Source of the DNA: Charina bottae
Taxonomy: Eukaryota > Chordata > Lepidosauria > Squamata > Charinaidae
DNA: 64,000 nucleotides
Direction: 5' to 3'
NCBI GenBank assembly: GCA_023362775.1
Contig: JALMGJ010000003.1
Span: forward strand, 74,881,355 to 74,945,354
Shown here one piece after another: positions 21,065-32,371 of the stretch. Under the pieces are notes generated by a model. It saw only the letters and a program-made list of their open reading frames with translations, did not search any database and was not told where the DNA came from. The translations under genes and the position numbers were made by a program. Within the stretch, counting starts at the first letter, position 1. Each line of letters opens with the position of its first letter.

Positions 21065-21394
21065 GCCAAGTCGCCATCTCCAGCCGAGCCCTGTCCTGAG
21101 ACGCTGCACCTTCCAGCCAAGTTTTGCCTTGCCATGTCGCGTTTTTCAGCCAAGTCCTGCCTCCCAGTCGAGTCCTGCCTTGCCACGTCGTGCCTTCCAG
21201 TCGAGTCCTGCCTTGTTCTGTGGCACACTCCAGTCGAGTCCAGCCTTGTCTTGTCACGAATTCCAGCCAAGTCTGTTCTAGTCTCCTTGCCTCAATCTCA
21301 AGCCGCGTTTCGTCTTGCTCCTGTATTACAATCACCAATCGAATCTGGTTTGTCTGTCTCGTTCAGTGCTCCGACATTGCCGGGTTGGGATTAA
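21065..21394 (+). repeat. Minisatellite, about 33-36-bp units
   Basis: Repeated CCAGTCGAGTCCTGCCTTG with variants (CCAGCCAAGTTTTGCCTTGC), six to eight degenerate units, continuing those before 20409. Confidence 0.7.
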
Positions 21395-21404
21395 TTCTAC
21401 AACA

Positions 21405-21776
21405 TTGACCCTTCCAAAAGACTTTATAGATGTAATTAGTTGAATTTGTAATTAAATTTAATTCTATTCAATTCTCTGGTCGCCTCCTACTCTGAACAGG
21501 ACAAATGGACACATAATGGATATCAGTAGAATAGTAGAATATTATAAATGTATTAAAAATTGTGACATAATTCAAAACAAAAGCAATTGTATGATGTACA
21601 TTCCAGTGCTTACTTTGGTATTTTGCAAAGCTTTGATTGGAAGCATTGATTCAAATGCAACATCCCTTCAAATCAAATTACTGAACTGATTCAGTGTGTT
21701 GAATCAAATCAGGTGCCTTTGAACTGAAGTGGCAATTCAATTGACTTTATCTGCTTTTATTAAAGTGTATGTGTAT
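21405..21776. other. Non-coding, AT-rich
   Basis: Nothing recognised. Confidence 0.5.
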
Positions 21777-22094
21777 GCGCGATGGCTCAGTGGTTAAGAT
21801 GCCAGGCTTGTCGATCGGAAGGTCGGCAGTTCAAGACCCGAGCGCCGCGTGACGGAGTGTGCTCCCGCACTCGCCCCAGCTCTTGCCAACCTAGCAATTC
21901 GAAAGCATGCACATGCAAGTAGATAAATAGGTACCCCTTCGGTGGGAAGGTAACAGCGTTCCACGCGCGTCATGCGGCCACATAACCATGGAAGCGTCTT
22001 CGGACAGCGCTGGCTCTTCGGCTAACAAATGGAGATGAGCACCACCCCCTAGAGTTGGACACGACTGTGCAGGGGAAAACCTTTACCTTTACCT
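21777..22094 (+). mobile_element. Sauria-type tRNA-derived SINE
   Basis: Head GCGCGATGGCTCAGTGGTTA, then AGATGCCAGGCTTGTCGATC, body with CTCTTGCCAACCTAGCAATTC, and tail GGACACGACTGTGCAGGGG followed by CCTTTACCTTTACC. Confidence 0.88.
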
Positions 22095-22915
22095 ATGTGT
22101 ATAAAAGTGTATGTATACTTTTATTGAAATTATTACTTAAATAAATTTGGCAATTCAAATTGATGATTCAATTCTAACTGACTCAACTCTTTGAAACAAA
22201 TGTTTATTTGTTTGTTTATAATTTTGATTTATAAGGCTGCCCCAATTTAAAACCTACTCTGGTCACCATGCAATTAAAACTACTACAAAGCCTTAAAAAG
22301 CAAACAAAATGAACAGAAAGAGAATATCCCGTAATGAGCCTTGAGCTGGTTTGGAGATTCTAGCAGGGGAATGCAGCTATTGTATACCCGTGACCGATAA
22401 TCGGTACACTCCTTCAACCTGGGATGGTCGTTCTCTTCCACTGAGCACTCAGCACTCAATGCACATGGAGTGGTGAGGAAGGAAGGGGACACCCGCCTAG
22501 CTCACCAGATCAGCCGAATCTACCCTGGCAATCAATGGGGTGACAGATGTCGCAGCCAGATCGCCCGCACAACCTGTAATGGGGAAAATACACAATAAAG
22601 CCAAAACAAAGAATATACATCAAATGGGAACATCACCAACCTATCCTAGAGCTTGAGGAAAAAGCCAAGTTTTTAAAGCTCACCTAAAGGCCTGCAAGGT
22701 CTGGGTGGTCCAAACCTCTGGATGATGCTATGCCAAAGGGCAGGCACTGTAACAGGGAAGATGAGCTTCCCACCAGATGACGTTGCTTAATGGATGGGGC
22801 ACAAAACACACCCACCCTGTTGAATCTTACAGGGCAGACAGAGATAAAGGGAGAAAGGTGGTCCTTCAGAAAACAGTCAATTTGAATAGGATCTTGAGTG
22901 ATTATTACATCCATA
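22095..22915. other. Non-coding, nothing recognised
   Basis: No repeat termini or convincing frames. Confidence 0.45.
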
Positions 22916-22923
22916 CTATAAGA

Positions 22924-23253
22924 CAGTGCTTTCCAAACTGCCACCATTGGTGACACACCAACGGCGGCAGCGGCGGTGGTGTGCATGGTGGCGTGCACGG
23001 CGGCAGCGGCGGTGGTGTGCACGGTGGCGTGCACGGCGGCAGCGGCAGTGGCGTGCACGGTGGCGTGCACAGCGGCGGTGCGTGCGGCGGCCTCGTGTTT
23101 TCCGCTAAAACCCAGAAGCGCTGATGGCGCGCTGCTGCCGTCGCCACTGCCGCTGCCGCCGGCGCACGCACCCCCACGCCACCACCGTGCACGTCCACTT
23201 CCAGGTTTTGTCGCAACACACTAAAGTGTCTTGACACAGTCTGGAAAGCTCTG
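22924..23253. mobile_element. hAT MITE (family A), 330 bp, GC-rich core
   Basis: Ends CAGTGCTTTCCAAACTG / GTCTGGAAAGCTCTG with exact 8-bp duplication CTATAAGA (22916-22923, 23254-23261). The interior holds a short minisatellite of GGCGGCAGCGGCGGTGG and GTGTGCACGGTGGCGTGCAC units, about 36 bp each. Confidence 0.92.
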
Positions 23254-23261
23254 CTATAAGA

Positions 23262-24365
23262 AAACAACTTAATAAAGATGAAAAGGCACCAAAGAGACAG
23301 AGACATGCTATTTCCAGAATGTAACAGCAGATGGCAACAGAGTACAACAAACAAAGACCAGGCAGGTGCCTACAACTGCCATCATAAAGGAAAACAAGGG
23401 AATATTCAAAGTAACATACTATTTCACATTCCTTTTATTCCTTTTCTCCACATTGTTCATAAATGAATACATCTTTATAGTGGTCCTCCTTTACTTGTGA
23501 TTTTCTTCTTTTAAAATCTGATAAATTCTAATATTTTTCCATTTAAAAAGTTACTTTTCTATTCTCCACCATTTTCATTTGTTTTCCCTTTAAATTGTAT
23601 GATCATACTTGCTTTTTTAAACTGTTTATTCCATTCCAAATTAGCCCTAAAAGTGAATTTCCTTTTTTTAACACCTAAAGTTCAGATTTAAAATTCCTTG
23701 ATTTTTAGCTCCATAATTTTTAGCTTCCAAGGAGCTGCAGTCAGTTTTGATATCTGCATTTCTACCTGAACATTATCCAAATGTTCTTCTTTACAGGGAA
23801 TTCTTTTCGCCATTTACCTGTCTCAGAGATTCAGTTGGGAAAACATTTTTTTAAAAAAAGAAGCACTGTAGCAGCTGTGGTATTATAAGCTGTATGCAGG
23901 GTTCTGTATCTCTTTGTCCTGCAACAATTAAGTACAAAAAAAATCAGTATTATTCTGTACCCAAAGAAGGGGGAATATGGTCAGGAAATCTAAATCTGTT
24001 AACACATACTCACACGCACAATGCAAATTAACATGTAGGCAAATATACAGATGGCATTAAAACTGATTACATATGTTATCATAAACTGTTATTTCTTTAT
24101 AACTGTATCATTTGCATAAAAGAGCACAGTGAAGATGAAAGGGTATGGGAATTTTTAATAATACTAGGTCAAGTTACTGCTGAAAATTCATATTTCAAAG
24201 TAGAGTTATTTCAGATATCTTTATAGTCTTGAAAACAGAAACCTTTTTTTTTCAACTGAAATACTTAGATTTGCATATACTTGGAGTAAGAAAGGATTGT
24301 CTGCAAGCATACTGCAGAAGTGGGACTTGATTTTGCCTCAGTATTCATATGCTCTACATTATTAT
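23262..24365. other. Non-coding, AT-rich
   Basis: Nothing recognised. Confidence 0.5.
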
Positions 24366-24368
24366 TAT

Positions 24369-24369
<1 letters not shown>

Positions 24370-24413
<44 letters not shown>
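24370..24413 (+). repeat. (ATG)n microsatellite
   Basis: About 14 uninterrupted GAT/ATG units. Confidence 0.95.
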
Positions 24414-24456
24414 CTTTCAAGGGTTTAGATCCAGCCTTGTAGATAAATGCTACATG

Positions 24457-24705
24457 GTTGTTGTGGGTTTTCCGGGCTGTGTGGCCATGTTCTGGCAGTT
24501 TTTGTTCCTAATGTTTCTCCAGTAGCTGTGGCTGGCATCTTCAGAGGACATCTTCAGAATCTTCTAGCTGTGCTCCTGTCCTCTAAAGATACCAGCCACA
24601 GCTACTGGTGAAACGTTAGGAACAAAAACTGCCAGAACACGGCCACACAGCCCGGAAAACCCACAACCAGCATTGGATTCCGGCCGTGAAAACCTTCGAC
24701 TATAC
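24457..24705. mobile_element. Foldback ribozyme element (class 1), 249 bp
   Basis: Two inverted arms of about 95 bp (GTTGTTGTGGGTTTTCCGGG … and its complement) flanked by an exact 12-bp duplication AAATGCTACATG (24445-24456, 24706-24717). Each arm carries a hammerhead-like core. Its long arms and variable-length duplication fit a Penelope-like retroelement better than a DNA transposon. Confidence 0.75.
24583..24623 (+). ncRNA. Hammerhead-like ribozyme core (class 1), degraded
   Basis: CTCTAAAGATACCAGCCACA, then GCTACTGGTGAAACGTTAGG. The CUGANGA box is altered (CUAAAGA). The opposite arm (about 24507-24547, minus) has an intact CTGAAGA but GAAACATTAGG. Confidence 0.45.
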
Positions 24706-24717
24706 AAATGCTACATG

Positions 24718-25715
24718 CTTTGAGTTTTTGGTTCACCAGCTTTACTTGGAGGAATAAAATATTACATCTTATATGAGCTAGATCCAAATGAGATGCACAT
24801 TTGGAGGTGTAAGTCTACCAGAATTTCATTCCAGGTTGCAGAGTTTCAATATCTTGGCATTGGGAACATTTGTGAGAGATTCCAAATTCAAAAACCATCT
24901 ATAGCACTCCATATGGTTCATTAGCCATAAGCATGCTATTGACCTATTGGTACTGTGTGCAACTTGCATTTTATTTTCTAATATGACATTTTCCCTTCTA
25001 GAAATATAAATGAATATATGAATATTGATGGAAGAAAAGGTCACATGGGGGAAAAGATATTTGAAAGAAAGTACTTAAAAATTAGTCCTGAAAATCATAG
25101 GTTTGACTCAGTCAATTAAGCAAATGTCAGCAATGCAACTAATAATACAAACCACTGATTAAACTGTAACAGCTTTGGCTATTTCTCTACCCTTGTTTGG
25201 CTTCAAATTCTGCTCAAGTAGCTTTGCATATATAAACAGGGTTGATATTAGAATTTGTGGATAGATAGTACATAATAGGCTTTTTTTTAAAGATAAAGCA
25301 AATCTGAGCATTTTGCTCCTAATATATGTGTAAAACTTACCAAACCTGAACTATTTCAAATCTGATACACCCAGCCTTAAATGTAAAGCGGATTGTTTGG
25401 ACCAGCCTTAAAATATTTAAAATGCAAAACATTCTGTTTCAAGCTCAAAACATTTCCAAAATGATTGAAACAACTCATTTTGCATTCAAAACAGCTATTT
25501 CACAATCAAAACAGTGTTTCAGATTCCACGTGGTTGAAACACAGAACGTTTTGCATAACAGATGCACTAGCAAAAAGGAAAAAGAAAAAAAAAGCCTTGT
25601 AAAAATAGTCCCCACAGAATTGCCTACACTGTGTCATTTGGCCCTAAATGTTGAGTCCTCATTACCTGCATTTAGATGCCACACTCTTCAGACAGCTCTG
25701 ACGAATGAACAAACA
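24718..25715. other. Non-coding, nothing recognised
   Basis: AT-rich; no termini seen. Confidence 0.5.
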
Positions 25716-25717
25716 TA

Positions 25718-26126
25718 CAGGTAGTCCTCACTTAACAACCATTCATTTAGTGACAGTTCAGACTTATGACAGTGCTGAAAAAACGACTTACAACTGGTCC
25801 TCACACTTACAACCATCACAGCATCCCTGCAGTCACGTGATCACGATTTGGGTGCTTGGCAACTGGTTCACATTTATGACCATCGCAGCATCCTGTGGTC
25901 ACGTGATCACCATTTTAAACCTTCCAGGCCAGCTTCTGGCAAGCAAAATCAATGGGGAACCATGTGATTCACTTAATGACCACATGGTTCGCTTAACGCC
26001 TGCACTGATCCACTTAACAACCACCGCAAAAAAGGTCATAAAATCAGGTCAGATTCGCTTAATGACCACTTCACTTAGCAACCAAAATTCTGGTCCCAAT
26101 TGTGGTTGTTAAGGGAGGACTACCTG
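25718..26126. mobile_element. Tc1/mariner-type (Tigger-like) MITE, 409 bp
   Basis: Terminal inverted repeats CAGGTAGTCCTCACTTAACA / complement of TGTTAAGGGAGGACTACCTG (one mismatch), each flanked by TA (25716-25717, 26127-26128). The TA duplication points to Tc1/mariner. Internal direct repeats TTATGACCATCGCAGCATCC occur. No transposase. Confidence 0.8.
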
Positions 26127-26128
26127 TA

Positions 26129-26459
26129 CCTCATTAATTTCTGGAAGCAGACTCTCGTACAAAGGGTATGTAGTAATGCTATTTCTGATGCTCAGGACAG
26201 TTTTGGAAGATTGAAAGCCTGTGTCTCACTCTCTTTTTCTGCTCCGATTAGCTATTTTCTACATTGCCTGTTAAGCTCTGATCCCATTATTTGCTACCAG
26301 TGTGGTGGTATCTTTGCCACAGACGTAGCTAGGCAAATTATTCCATAGAGATTTACGAAGATCCCATTGGAGAAGCTGAGCATCCTTTATATATTCTGAT
26401 CATAAGACAACAATTGTTTCTCACATAACACTATCACAGGCTTTGGTCCAGAACAATTC
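26129..26459. other. Non-coding, nothing recognised
   Basis: No features seen. Confidence 0.5.
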
Positions 26460-26467
26460 CACATATG

Positions 26468-26787
26468 TAGGCTGACCATATTTCCTTGAGACAAAAACGG
26501 GACCCTAACGTGCACGCACGGGCATGCTGAGACGCAGGCACATGCGCCGGCACGCTGGCACACAGGCGCGCGTGCACACAGGCAGGCAGGCACACACGCA
26601 CAGGCAGGCGCAGAGGCAGGCGTGTGTACGCAGGCAGGTGTGCAGGCAGGCGCGCCGGCACATGCACGCACGCACTCTAACTTTGAAAATGGGACAAAAT
26701 GGAGATTTTGTGCAGAACGACGGGACGGTTGGAAAATGTTAAAATAACGGGACTGTCCCGTTCAAAACGGGACGTACGGTCAGCCTA
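26468..26787. mobile_element. hAT MITE (family C), 320 bp
   Basis: Ends TAGGCTGACC … GGTCAGCCTA with exact 8-bp duplication CACATATG (26460-26467, 26788-26795). The right end has the diagnostic AACGGGACTGTCCCGTTC palindrome also seen in the 32189 and 36966 elements. The centre is a CpG-rich G/CA-rich minisatellite. Confidence 0.9.
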
Positions 26788-26795
26788 CACATATG

Positions 26796-27408
26796 ATATG
26801 CAGAGCATTTAAAAGAGATGTTTCTCAACATATGGGAGTGCAAGTGAAGCATCTCCTTTTGAATAATTAAATCAGTCATGTCTTTGCCATGTTTGCACAG
26901 ATACTCTGGAAGCTGATCCTGCTGTCTCTGCATAAGCCTTACAGAATGTAGGCCTTATCAGACTGACTGATGGACTGACAGACACACAGATAGATATGGC
27001 TACTTTATTTTTAAAAAAGAGGTGCTTCATTCATATCCCCATGATGGAAAGCACTTCTGAATGCTTTGCAAAGCCCTATTACACATCCAGATTGATATGC
27101 AGTCATGCCCTCAGCTTCCTAACACCATTAGACTTCAAGGCTAACCAGTCCATACAGTCTTCTCATTAACAGCTGTTGTAAGGGAAGGACAAAAGCTAGA
27201 TTTGAAACTATTGGTAGATCTCTAAGTTATATGCAGATTTCTGATTGCTATTTTTAACTATTCTTTTGCCTCCTGCCCTAAATTATGAGATAAGCTTCGG
27301 CTAACCCAGAACAAATTTTGGTAATGAAGGACAGTTCTGGCACTCAAAATACATTCTCAGATGCCAAAGTAGAATCTTTTGCCGTGGGCTCTTCCAGCAG
27401 ATAGCTCT
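26796..27408. other. Non-coding, nothing recognised
   Basis: No features seen. Confidence 0.5.
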
Positions 27409-27422
27409 CAGAATTCTAGTAA

Positions 27423-29467
27423 CAATCAATCTATTTATTTATTGCGGTCATAGACCAATACAGTGGTGTTGTTCTGTAAGATAAACATAGTCTAACTTGA
27501 AATAATAACAACATGTGTTAAAAGGTATATATTAAGAATCAATTAAAATACATTTATTGACTAACTCTATAAACACAATCCAAGGTGCAACCTATTCTGA
27601 CTATTTAGTATTATGAATGTTAAGAATATATTAAATATATTAAGTGTAAAATGTAAAACATGGGAAACTACATTACCACTGTGTTATATATATAAAAGAG
27701 ATTTTAGGTGGTTTACTGTTACACACAAGACATTACGAAAATTGGCCCATCTTGGTGTATCAAGTCTTCATTGCAGCAGCGCAGAACCTTGCTACCTGTG
27801 CCTTAATTGTAGAATTTTCATCTATTAGTAGCAAATGCGTATAATCAAGATCTATATGGCCAGGACGTTTACTAATCAGAGGTGTAATAAGTTTAGTGCA
27901 AATGTCTTTATAAAAGTCGCAGTGCAGGAGGGCATGATCTATAATTTCCACCTCTCCTGAGTCACATGGACAAAGTCTTGTGGCCAATGGGATTTTTTTG
28001 TATTTACCCTCCAATACCGCAGAAGGGAGAGCGTGGCAGTGAGCTAAAGAAAAAGCTCTCCGATAGGAGGGAATTTCGAGCTGCTTGAGGTAGCTAGCAG
28101 CAGAAACAATATATTTTTTATGCGCAGGAAACAGTAAGAGTAAGGCCTTCCCTATATCTGCTTGCCTTTCTATATCCTTAATTCTTTGTTTTAAGTCTTG
28201 CTTTGCTAGATTAAAGTCCATCTCAAGAAGAGTAGATGGAGGATATCCTAGCTTTAAAAGATTTGAATTAATGGCCTTAATCCATGAGGATTGAAAATTG
28301 TCCTGAAAAATAAGAGGGGCAAGGCCCTTGGGATAAAATTTAAGCTTAACCAGAGGATTAGAGAGGCTAAACACACTCTAGCCTCAACCCTCACCATACC
28401 TGTTTCGAGCCATAGGTGTGTGTTTGACATGCATCTGGGCATCTGGAGTACTGCTCTAATAAATTTGGCTTGTACTTTTTCCAAAGAAGTAAAACATGAG
28501 GGTGAAGGGCCTACTAGAGTCCCATAAAGAAATTGAGCTAACGACTTGGCCTGAAAAAGTTTTAGTGCAGCTGGTACGTAAGATCCCCACTTACATCTAA
28601 TAATAGTGTTGGCAGATCATTGTCCAGTGGCTGCGGCATATTCGCAGTGAGCCTTCCTCAAACCTGTGGCATGGATAACAACACCAAGGTACTTAAACCT
28701 GGTCACTTGCTCTATTTTGTGTTCACGGATACTCCATGAATTAAATTTCGATCTATTTGCAAAAGCCATTATCTTGGTTTTCTGGTAATTTATTTCCAGA
28801 TTGTCATTGTCACAGTACTGAACCAAGGTTTTCAAGGCTCTTTTAAGTCCTATGGGGGTTCTAGATAGGACTACAGCATCATCTGCATAGAGTAGTGTGG
28901 CAATTCTGCGGTCTCCTAGTTTAGGTGGATGGAAATCTGGATTCTTTAAGCAGATCACCAAGTTATTGATATAAAAGTTGAATAGTAGGGGGGCCAAAAT
29001 ACAACCCTGTTTCACCCCCTTTTGGACTTTTACTGGCTTAGAGAAGGACCCTTGCCTACTACATCTGATCTTAAGGGTCGTATTGGTGTGTAGGGCACGA
29101 ATTAAATGGAGAAGCCTACAATCAATTGATGTTGCATCCAGCTTCTCCCACAGTCTGTTTCTAGAAACCGAATCAAAGGCTGCCTTCAGATCTATAAAGG
29201 CAGCATACAATGCTGTTATTTTATTCAATGAGTATTTTTCAATTAAATGCTGTAAGACCACCTATTGTTCTATAGTGCCTCTACCTCCTCTAAACCCAAC
29301 CTGTTCATCAGCTATCAGGTTTCCCCGATCCAGCCACTCCTTCAGTTTTTCGTATAGATGTTTGGCATAAAGTTTACTGATTATAGTTAATAGACTAATT
29401 GGCCTATAGTTCGCAGGGTCGTCTCTCCTACCCTTCTTGAAAATTGGGACTACAATTGCCAAGCCCC
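27423..29467 (-). mobile_element. 5'-truncated LINE with 14-bp target duplication
   Basis: 2045 bp bounded by an exact direct repeat CAGAATTCTAGTAA (27409-27422, 29468-29481). The 3' end (low coordinate) reads GGTCTATGACCGCAATAAAT followed by AAATAG. It carries the reverse transcriptase and C-terminal part of a LINE ORF2. The clade is uncertain: the residues recall Vingi/I-like elements known from lizards, but I cannot exclude another clade. Confidence 0.88.
27760..29462 (-). pseudogene. LINE ORF2 fragment (RT and Cys/His C-terminus)
   Basis: In order: PIFKKGRRDDPANYRPISLL (RT motif 1-2), EQVGFRGGRGT, an in-frame TAG near 29262, AFIDLKAAFDSVSRNRLW (motif A), KGVKQGCILAPLLFNFYINN (motif B), LLYADDAVVLSRT (catalytic YADD), FKYLGVV. 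There is then a TGA/TAG near 28617, a thumb region with KLFQAKSLAQFLYG, a frameshift near 28360, and a C-terminal segment with CPCDSGEVEIIDHALLHC, a Cys/His finger-like motif. The endonuclease is missing through 5' truncation. Three lesions make it non-functional. Confidence 0.87.
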
Positions 29468-29481
29468 CAGAATTCTAGTAA

Positions 29482-30302
29482 AAATGGAAAGGTCAATCAT
29501 GCCGGCACTCTCCCTTGACTTTAGGCATGTTCTCCAATCTTTTGCTATGGGATCATGAACACAGGAACACAGACTTCCCCATATGCATCACTCACATCTG
29601 AAATTGTGAGCGTAAGTGACTTAATTCTCCAAAGATCAATCTATTATTTGATTTGGAGGGGTTCATATTTGAATGCTCCTCCAGGATGTGAGTGAGACAA
29701 TCCATTGGATGTGCATTTGGATAGGTCTCATTATTGTAAATGGCACTCATGGATTTCTTCCCTTGGACTGAACTACTGATTCCATGAAACTCATGTGATA
29801 ACTAAAACCCCACTTCTGACATCAGAATTTGTTTTCTGCCTGTTTTTCTTATGTCCCTTCTATTAAAAAATGCTAGCCTGTTAAAATGCTCAAACACATG
29901 ATGGCCATTGTTCACAGTTACAATGTTAAATTTCATGTTGATCAGATCTCGGACCTGAAGCACAGGTGTCAAAAGGCAACAGGGAACTCTTTTTAGTGGC
30001 CGGGCAAAGTACCACTTGCTTTAGTCAGAATCTTCAGAAAATAATATTACCTTCTTCTTTCACAAGTTTTAATCCTATTTGAGTATAAGAAATAGATTGC
30101 CCAGTCCCTGATCTCTAATTTTGACTTATATTGCAAGGACATCTCAAGAGAGAAACCATAGTTAATCCTGCTCCTCACTTCCTCATCTTCACAAGCTTGA
30201 TGGGATGATCAGTGGAAATCCCACATGCAGACTCATGATAAACTTGTGTTAACTTTACTTGATACATCGCTTTCCACTGCTTAGGCTTTGTATTACATAC
30301 TT
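29482..30302. other. Non-coding, nothing recognised
   Basis: No features seen. Confidence 0.5.
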
Positions 30303-30790
30303 GCCTTATTTTATTTTATTTTATTTTATTTTATTTTATTTTATTTTATTTTATTTTATTTATTTTATTTTATTTTATTTTATTTTATTATTTTATTTTA
30401 TTTTATTTTATTTTATTTTATTTTATTATTTTATTATTTTATTTTATTTTATTTTATTTTATTTTATTTTATTTTATTTTATTTTATTTTATTATTTTAT
30501 TATTTTATTTTATTTTATTATTTTATTTTATTTATTTTATTTTATTTTATTTTATTTTATTTTATTTATTATTTTTATTTTATTAATTTAATTTAATTTA
30601 ATTTAATTATTTTATTTTATTTTATTTTATTTTATTTTATTTTATTATTTATTTTATTTTATTTTATTTTATTTTATTTTATTTTATTTTATTTTATTTT
30701 ATTTTATTATTTTATTTTTTATTTTATTTTATTTTATTTTATTTTATTTATTTATTTTATTATTTTATTATAGTTTTTTATTATTATTTA
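30303..30790 (+). repeat. (TTTTA)n microsatellite, long
   Basis: Nearly continuous TTTTA units with occasional TTTA, TTA and TTTAA variants. Low-complexity open frames on this strand are artefacts. Confidence 0.95.
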
Positions 30791-30804
30791 GTATTTTATT
30801 AGAG

Positions 30805-30868
30805 TTCCCCATGGGGGGAGATGGGCGGTCATATAAATTAAACAAATAAATAAATAAATTTTATTTTA
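30805..30868 (+). mobile_element. L2-like LINE or SINE 3' tail
   Basis: GTTCCCCATGGGGGGAGATG followed by GGCGGTCATATAAATTAAAC and AAATAAATAAA. The same tail type appears at 45.6, 54.9, 55.1 and 56.2 kb. Confidence 0.6.
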
Positions 30869-31171
30869 ATGTATTGTCGAAGGCTTTCACGGCCGGAGTT
30901 CAATGGCTGTTGTGGGTCTTCTGGGCTGTGTGGCCGTGTTCTGGAAGTTGTGGTTCCTAACGTTTCGCCAGCATCTGTGGCCAGCATCTTCAGAGGGCAG
31001 GAGCACAGATAGAAGCAAAATCTCTGTTTTAGCAAAATCTCTGTTCTCTGTGAGATTTTGCTTCTATCTGTGCTCCTGCCCTCTGAAGATGCTGGCCACA
31101 GATGCTAGCGAAACCTTAGGAACCACAACTTCCAGAACACGGCCACACAGCCCGGAAGACCCACAACAGCC
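30869..31171. mobile_element. Foldback ribozyme element (class 1), 303 bp
   Basis: Arms of about 130 bp in inverted orientation. The left begins ATGTATTGTCGAAGGCTTTC; the right ends GAAGACCCACAACAGCC. A 13-bp direct repeat AAATTTTATTTTA flanks it (30856-30868, 31172-31184), although A/T-rich surroundings make that weaker evidence. Both arms contain a hammerhead-like core. The apex lies at the AGCAAAATCTCTGTT direct repeat. Confidence 0.75.
30956..30996 (-). ncRNA. Hammerhead-like ribozyme core (class 1)
   Basis: Minus strand: CCTCTGAAGA, extra U, helix II GCTGGC with GCTGGC/…GGCGAAAC side, GAAA, ACGTT, AGG. CCU before the core pairs with AGG after the cleavage site (helix I). The opposite arm (31079-31120, plus) has GAAACCTTAGG, one change from ACGTT. 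Confidence 0.6.
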
Positions 31172-31461
31172 AAATTTTATTTTATTTTATTTTATTTTAT
31201 TTTATTTTATTATTTTATTTTATTTTATTTTATTTTATTTTATTTTATTTTATTTTATTTTATATTTTTTTATTATTTTATTTTATTTTATTTTATTTTA
31301 TTTTATTTTATTTTATTTTATTTTATTATTTTATTTTATTTTATTTTATTTTTTATTTTATTTTATTTTTTATTATTTTATTTTATTTTATTATTTTTTT
31401 ATTTTATTTTATTTTATTTTATTTTATTTTATTTTATTTTATTTTATTTTATTTTATTTTA
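31172..31461 (+). repeat. (TTTTA)n microsatellite
   Basis: Continuation of the low-complexity tract. It ends at ATATGCCACCCAACTCCC, the reverse complement of a GGGTGGCATATAAA-type LINE/SINE tail, so this tract probably grew from that tail. Confidence 0.9.
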
Positions 31462-31474
31462 TATGCCACCCAAC

Positions 31475-32180
31475 TCCCTTATATTTCCTTTTAAAAAAAT
31501 GTCATGGCAATGTCTGAATGCCAAACTGGACATGATGGTAGGGAATGAAAGATTTTCTTAACCTATTTACCTTAAGCAGTTCCACTTTTTACTTCTCTGG
31601 TATGATTCGTGTTTCTTTTCCCTTGTGGGTAAAGCGATTTGGAGAGGAACATTTGAGTGAGAAAATAGCTAGCAGAGAAAACATTACATAAGCCCTCCCT
31701 CTGTTGAAGTTATTCTGGCCTTAAAAGGGAAAAAAAACAGGAGAAAATAACGCATTATAGGCATATACAGTAGTATCTCGATTGGACCTCGTATTCAATC
31801 TTATAACAGTACTGTGTTCTCTTCAAGGCCACAGCTTTAAAAAATGTATACACTTTTGTTTCTTTCATTTCTACCTTGGATGATGTCATTTAAAATGTGA
31901 ATATGTAACATATGCCACTGAGTAATGGCTCAGCTTCTTCCTATCTGCATGGTGGCAACTTCTGATTTCTTTGTCATATAGTTGGACCGATTTTGTGATG
32001 CTTGAAACAGCTGTCTCTGCTAGGACTATCAGATATGGACTGCAAAAGTCTGGATGAGCTGGACATGGCAGCAAAGAGAACCAGAAAACTCCAACTGTAA
32101 GCTTTTCACGGTATCTTTGGATTTTTATTAACTAATGTATTGCACACAGTCACAACTGATAATTTTCTTTCCCACATTAG
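31475..32180. other. Non-coding, nothing recognised
   Basis: No features seen. Confidence 0.5.
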
Positions 32181-32371
32181 TGTTAGAGTAGGGTGACCAT
32201 ATGTCCCATTTTGAACGGGACAGTCCCGTTATTTTAGCATTTTTCAACGGTCCCGTCGTTTTGATCAAAATCTCCATTTTGTCCCTTTTTTAAACCCGGC
32301 GGGAAGGAGGACAGGAAGACAGGAAGGAGGACTGGAGCTGGACTTGCCATTGTAGGCAGCCCGGAAGAGGC

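Larger units (their letters stand above)
19790..21404 (+). mobile_element. LTR-like sequence with an open frame, split by a solo LTR
   Basis: Begins TGTTGTTGAATGG and ends CTACAACA, i.e. TG…CA with a short inverted repeat, as in LTRs. A TATA-like GGATAAAAAG lies at about 20075. Flanking 5-mers do not match, so the boundaries are unproven. A segment (GAGCAGCTGATTAG … CCACCAATCAGCGCA) resembles one inside the hAT at 45805. The solo LTR at 20409-21064 interrupts it; without that insertion it is about 950 bp. Confidence 0.45.

Noticed and set aside
24457..24705. Foldback elements as DNA-transposon MITEs
   Set aside because: Target duplications are 12-16 bp and vary in length, and the arms carry hammerhead-like cores; a Penelope-like origin fits better.
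30259..31517. Phe/Ile/Leu/Tyr-rich open frames of 100-200 codons
   Set aside because: Direct translation of the (TTTTA)n microsatellite.
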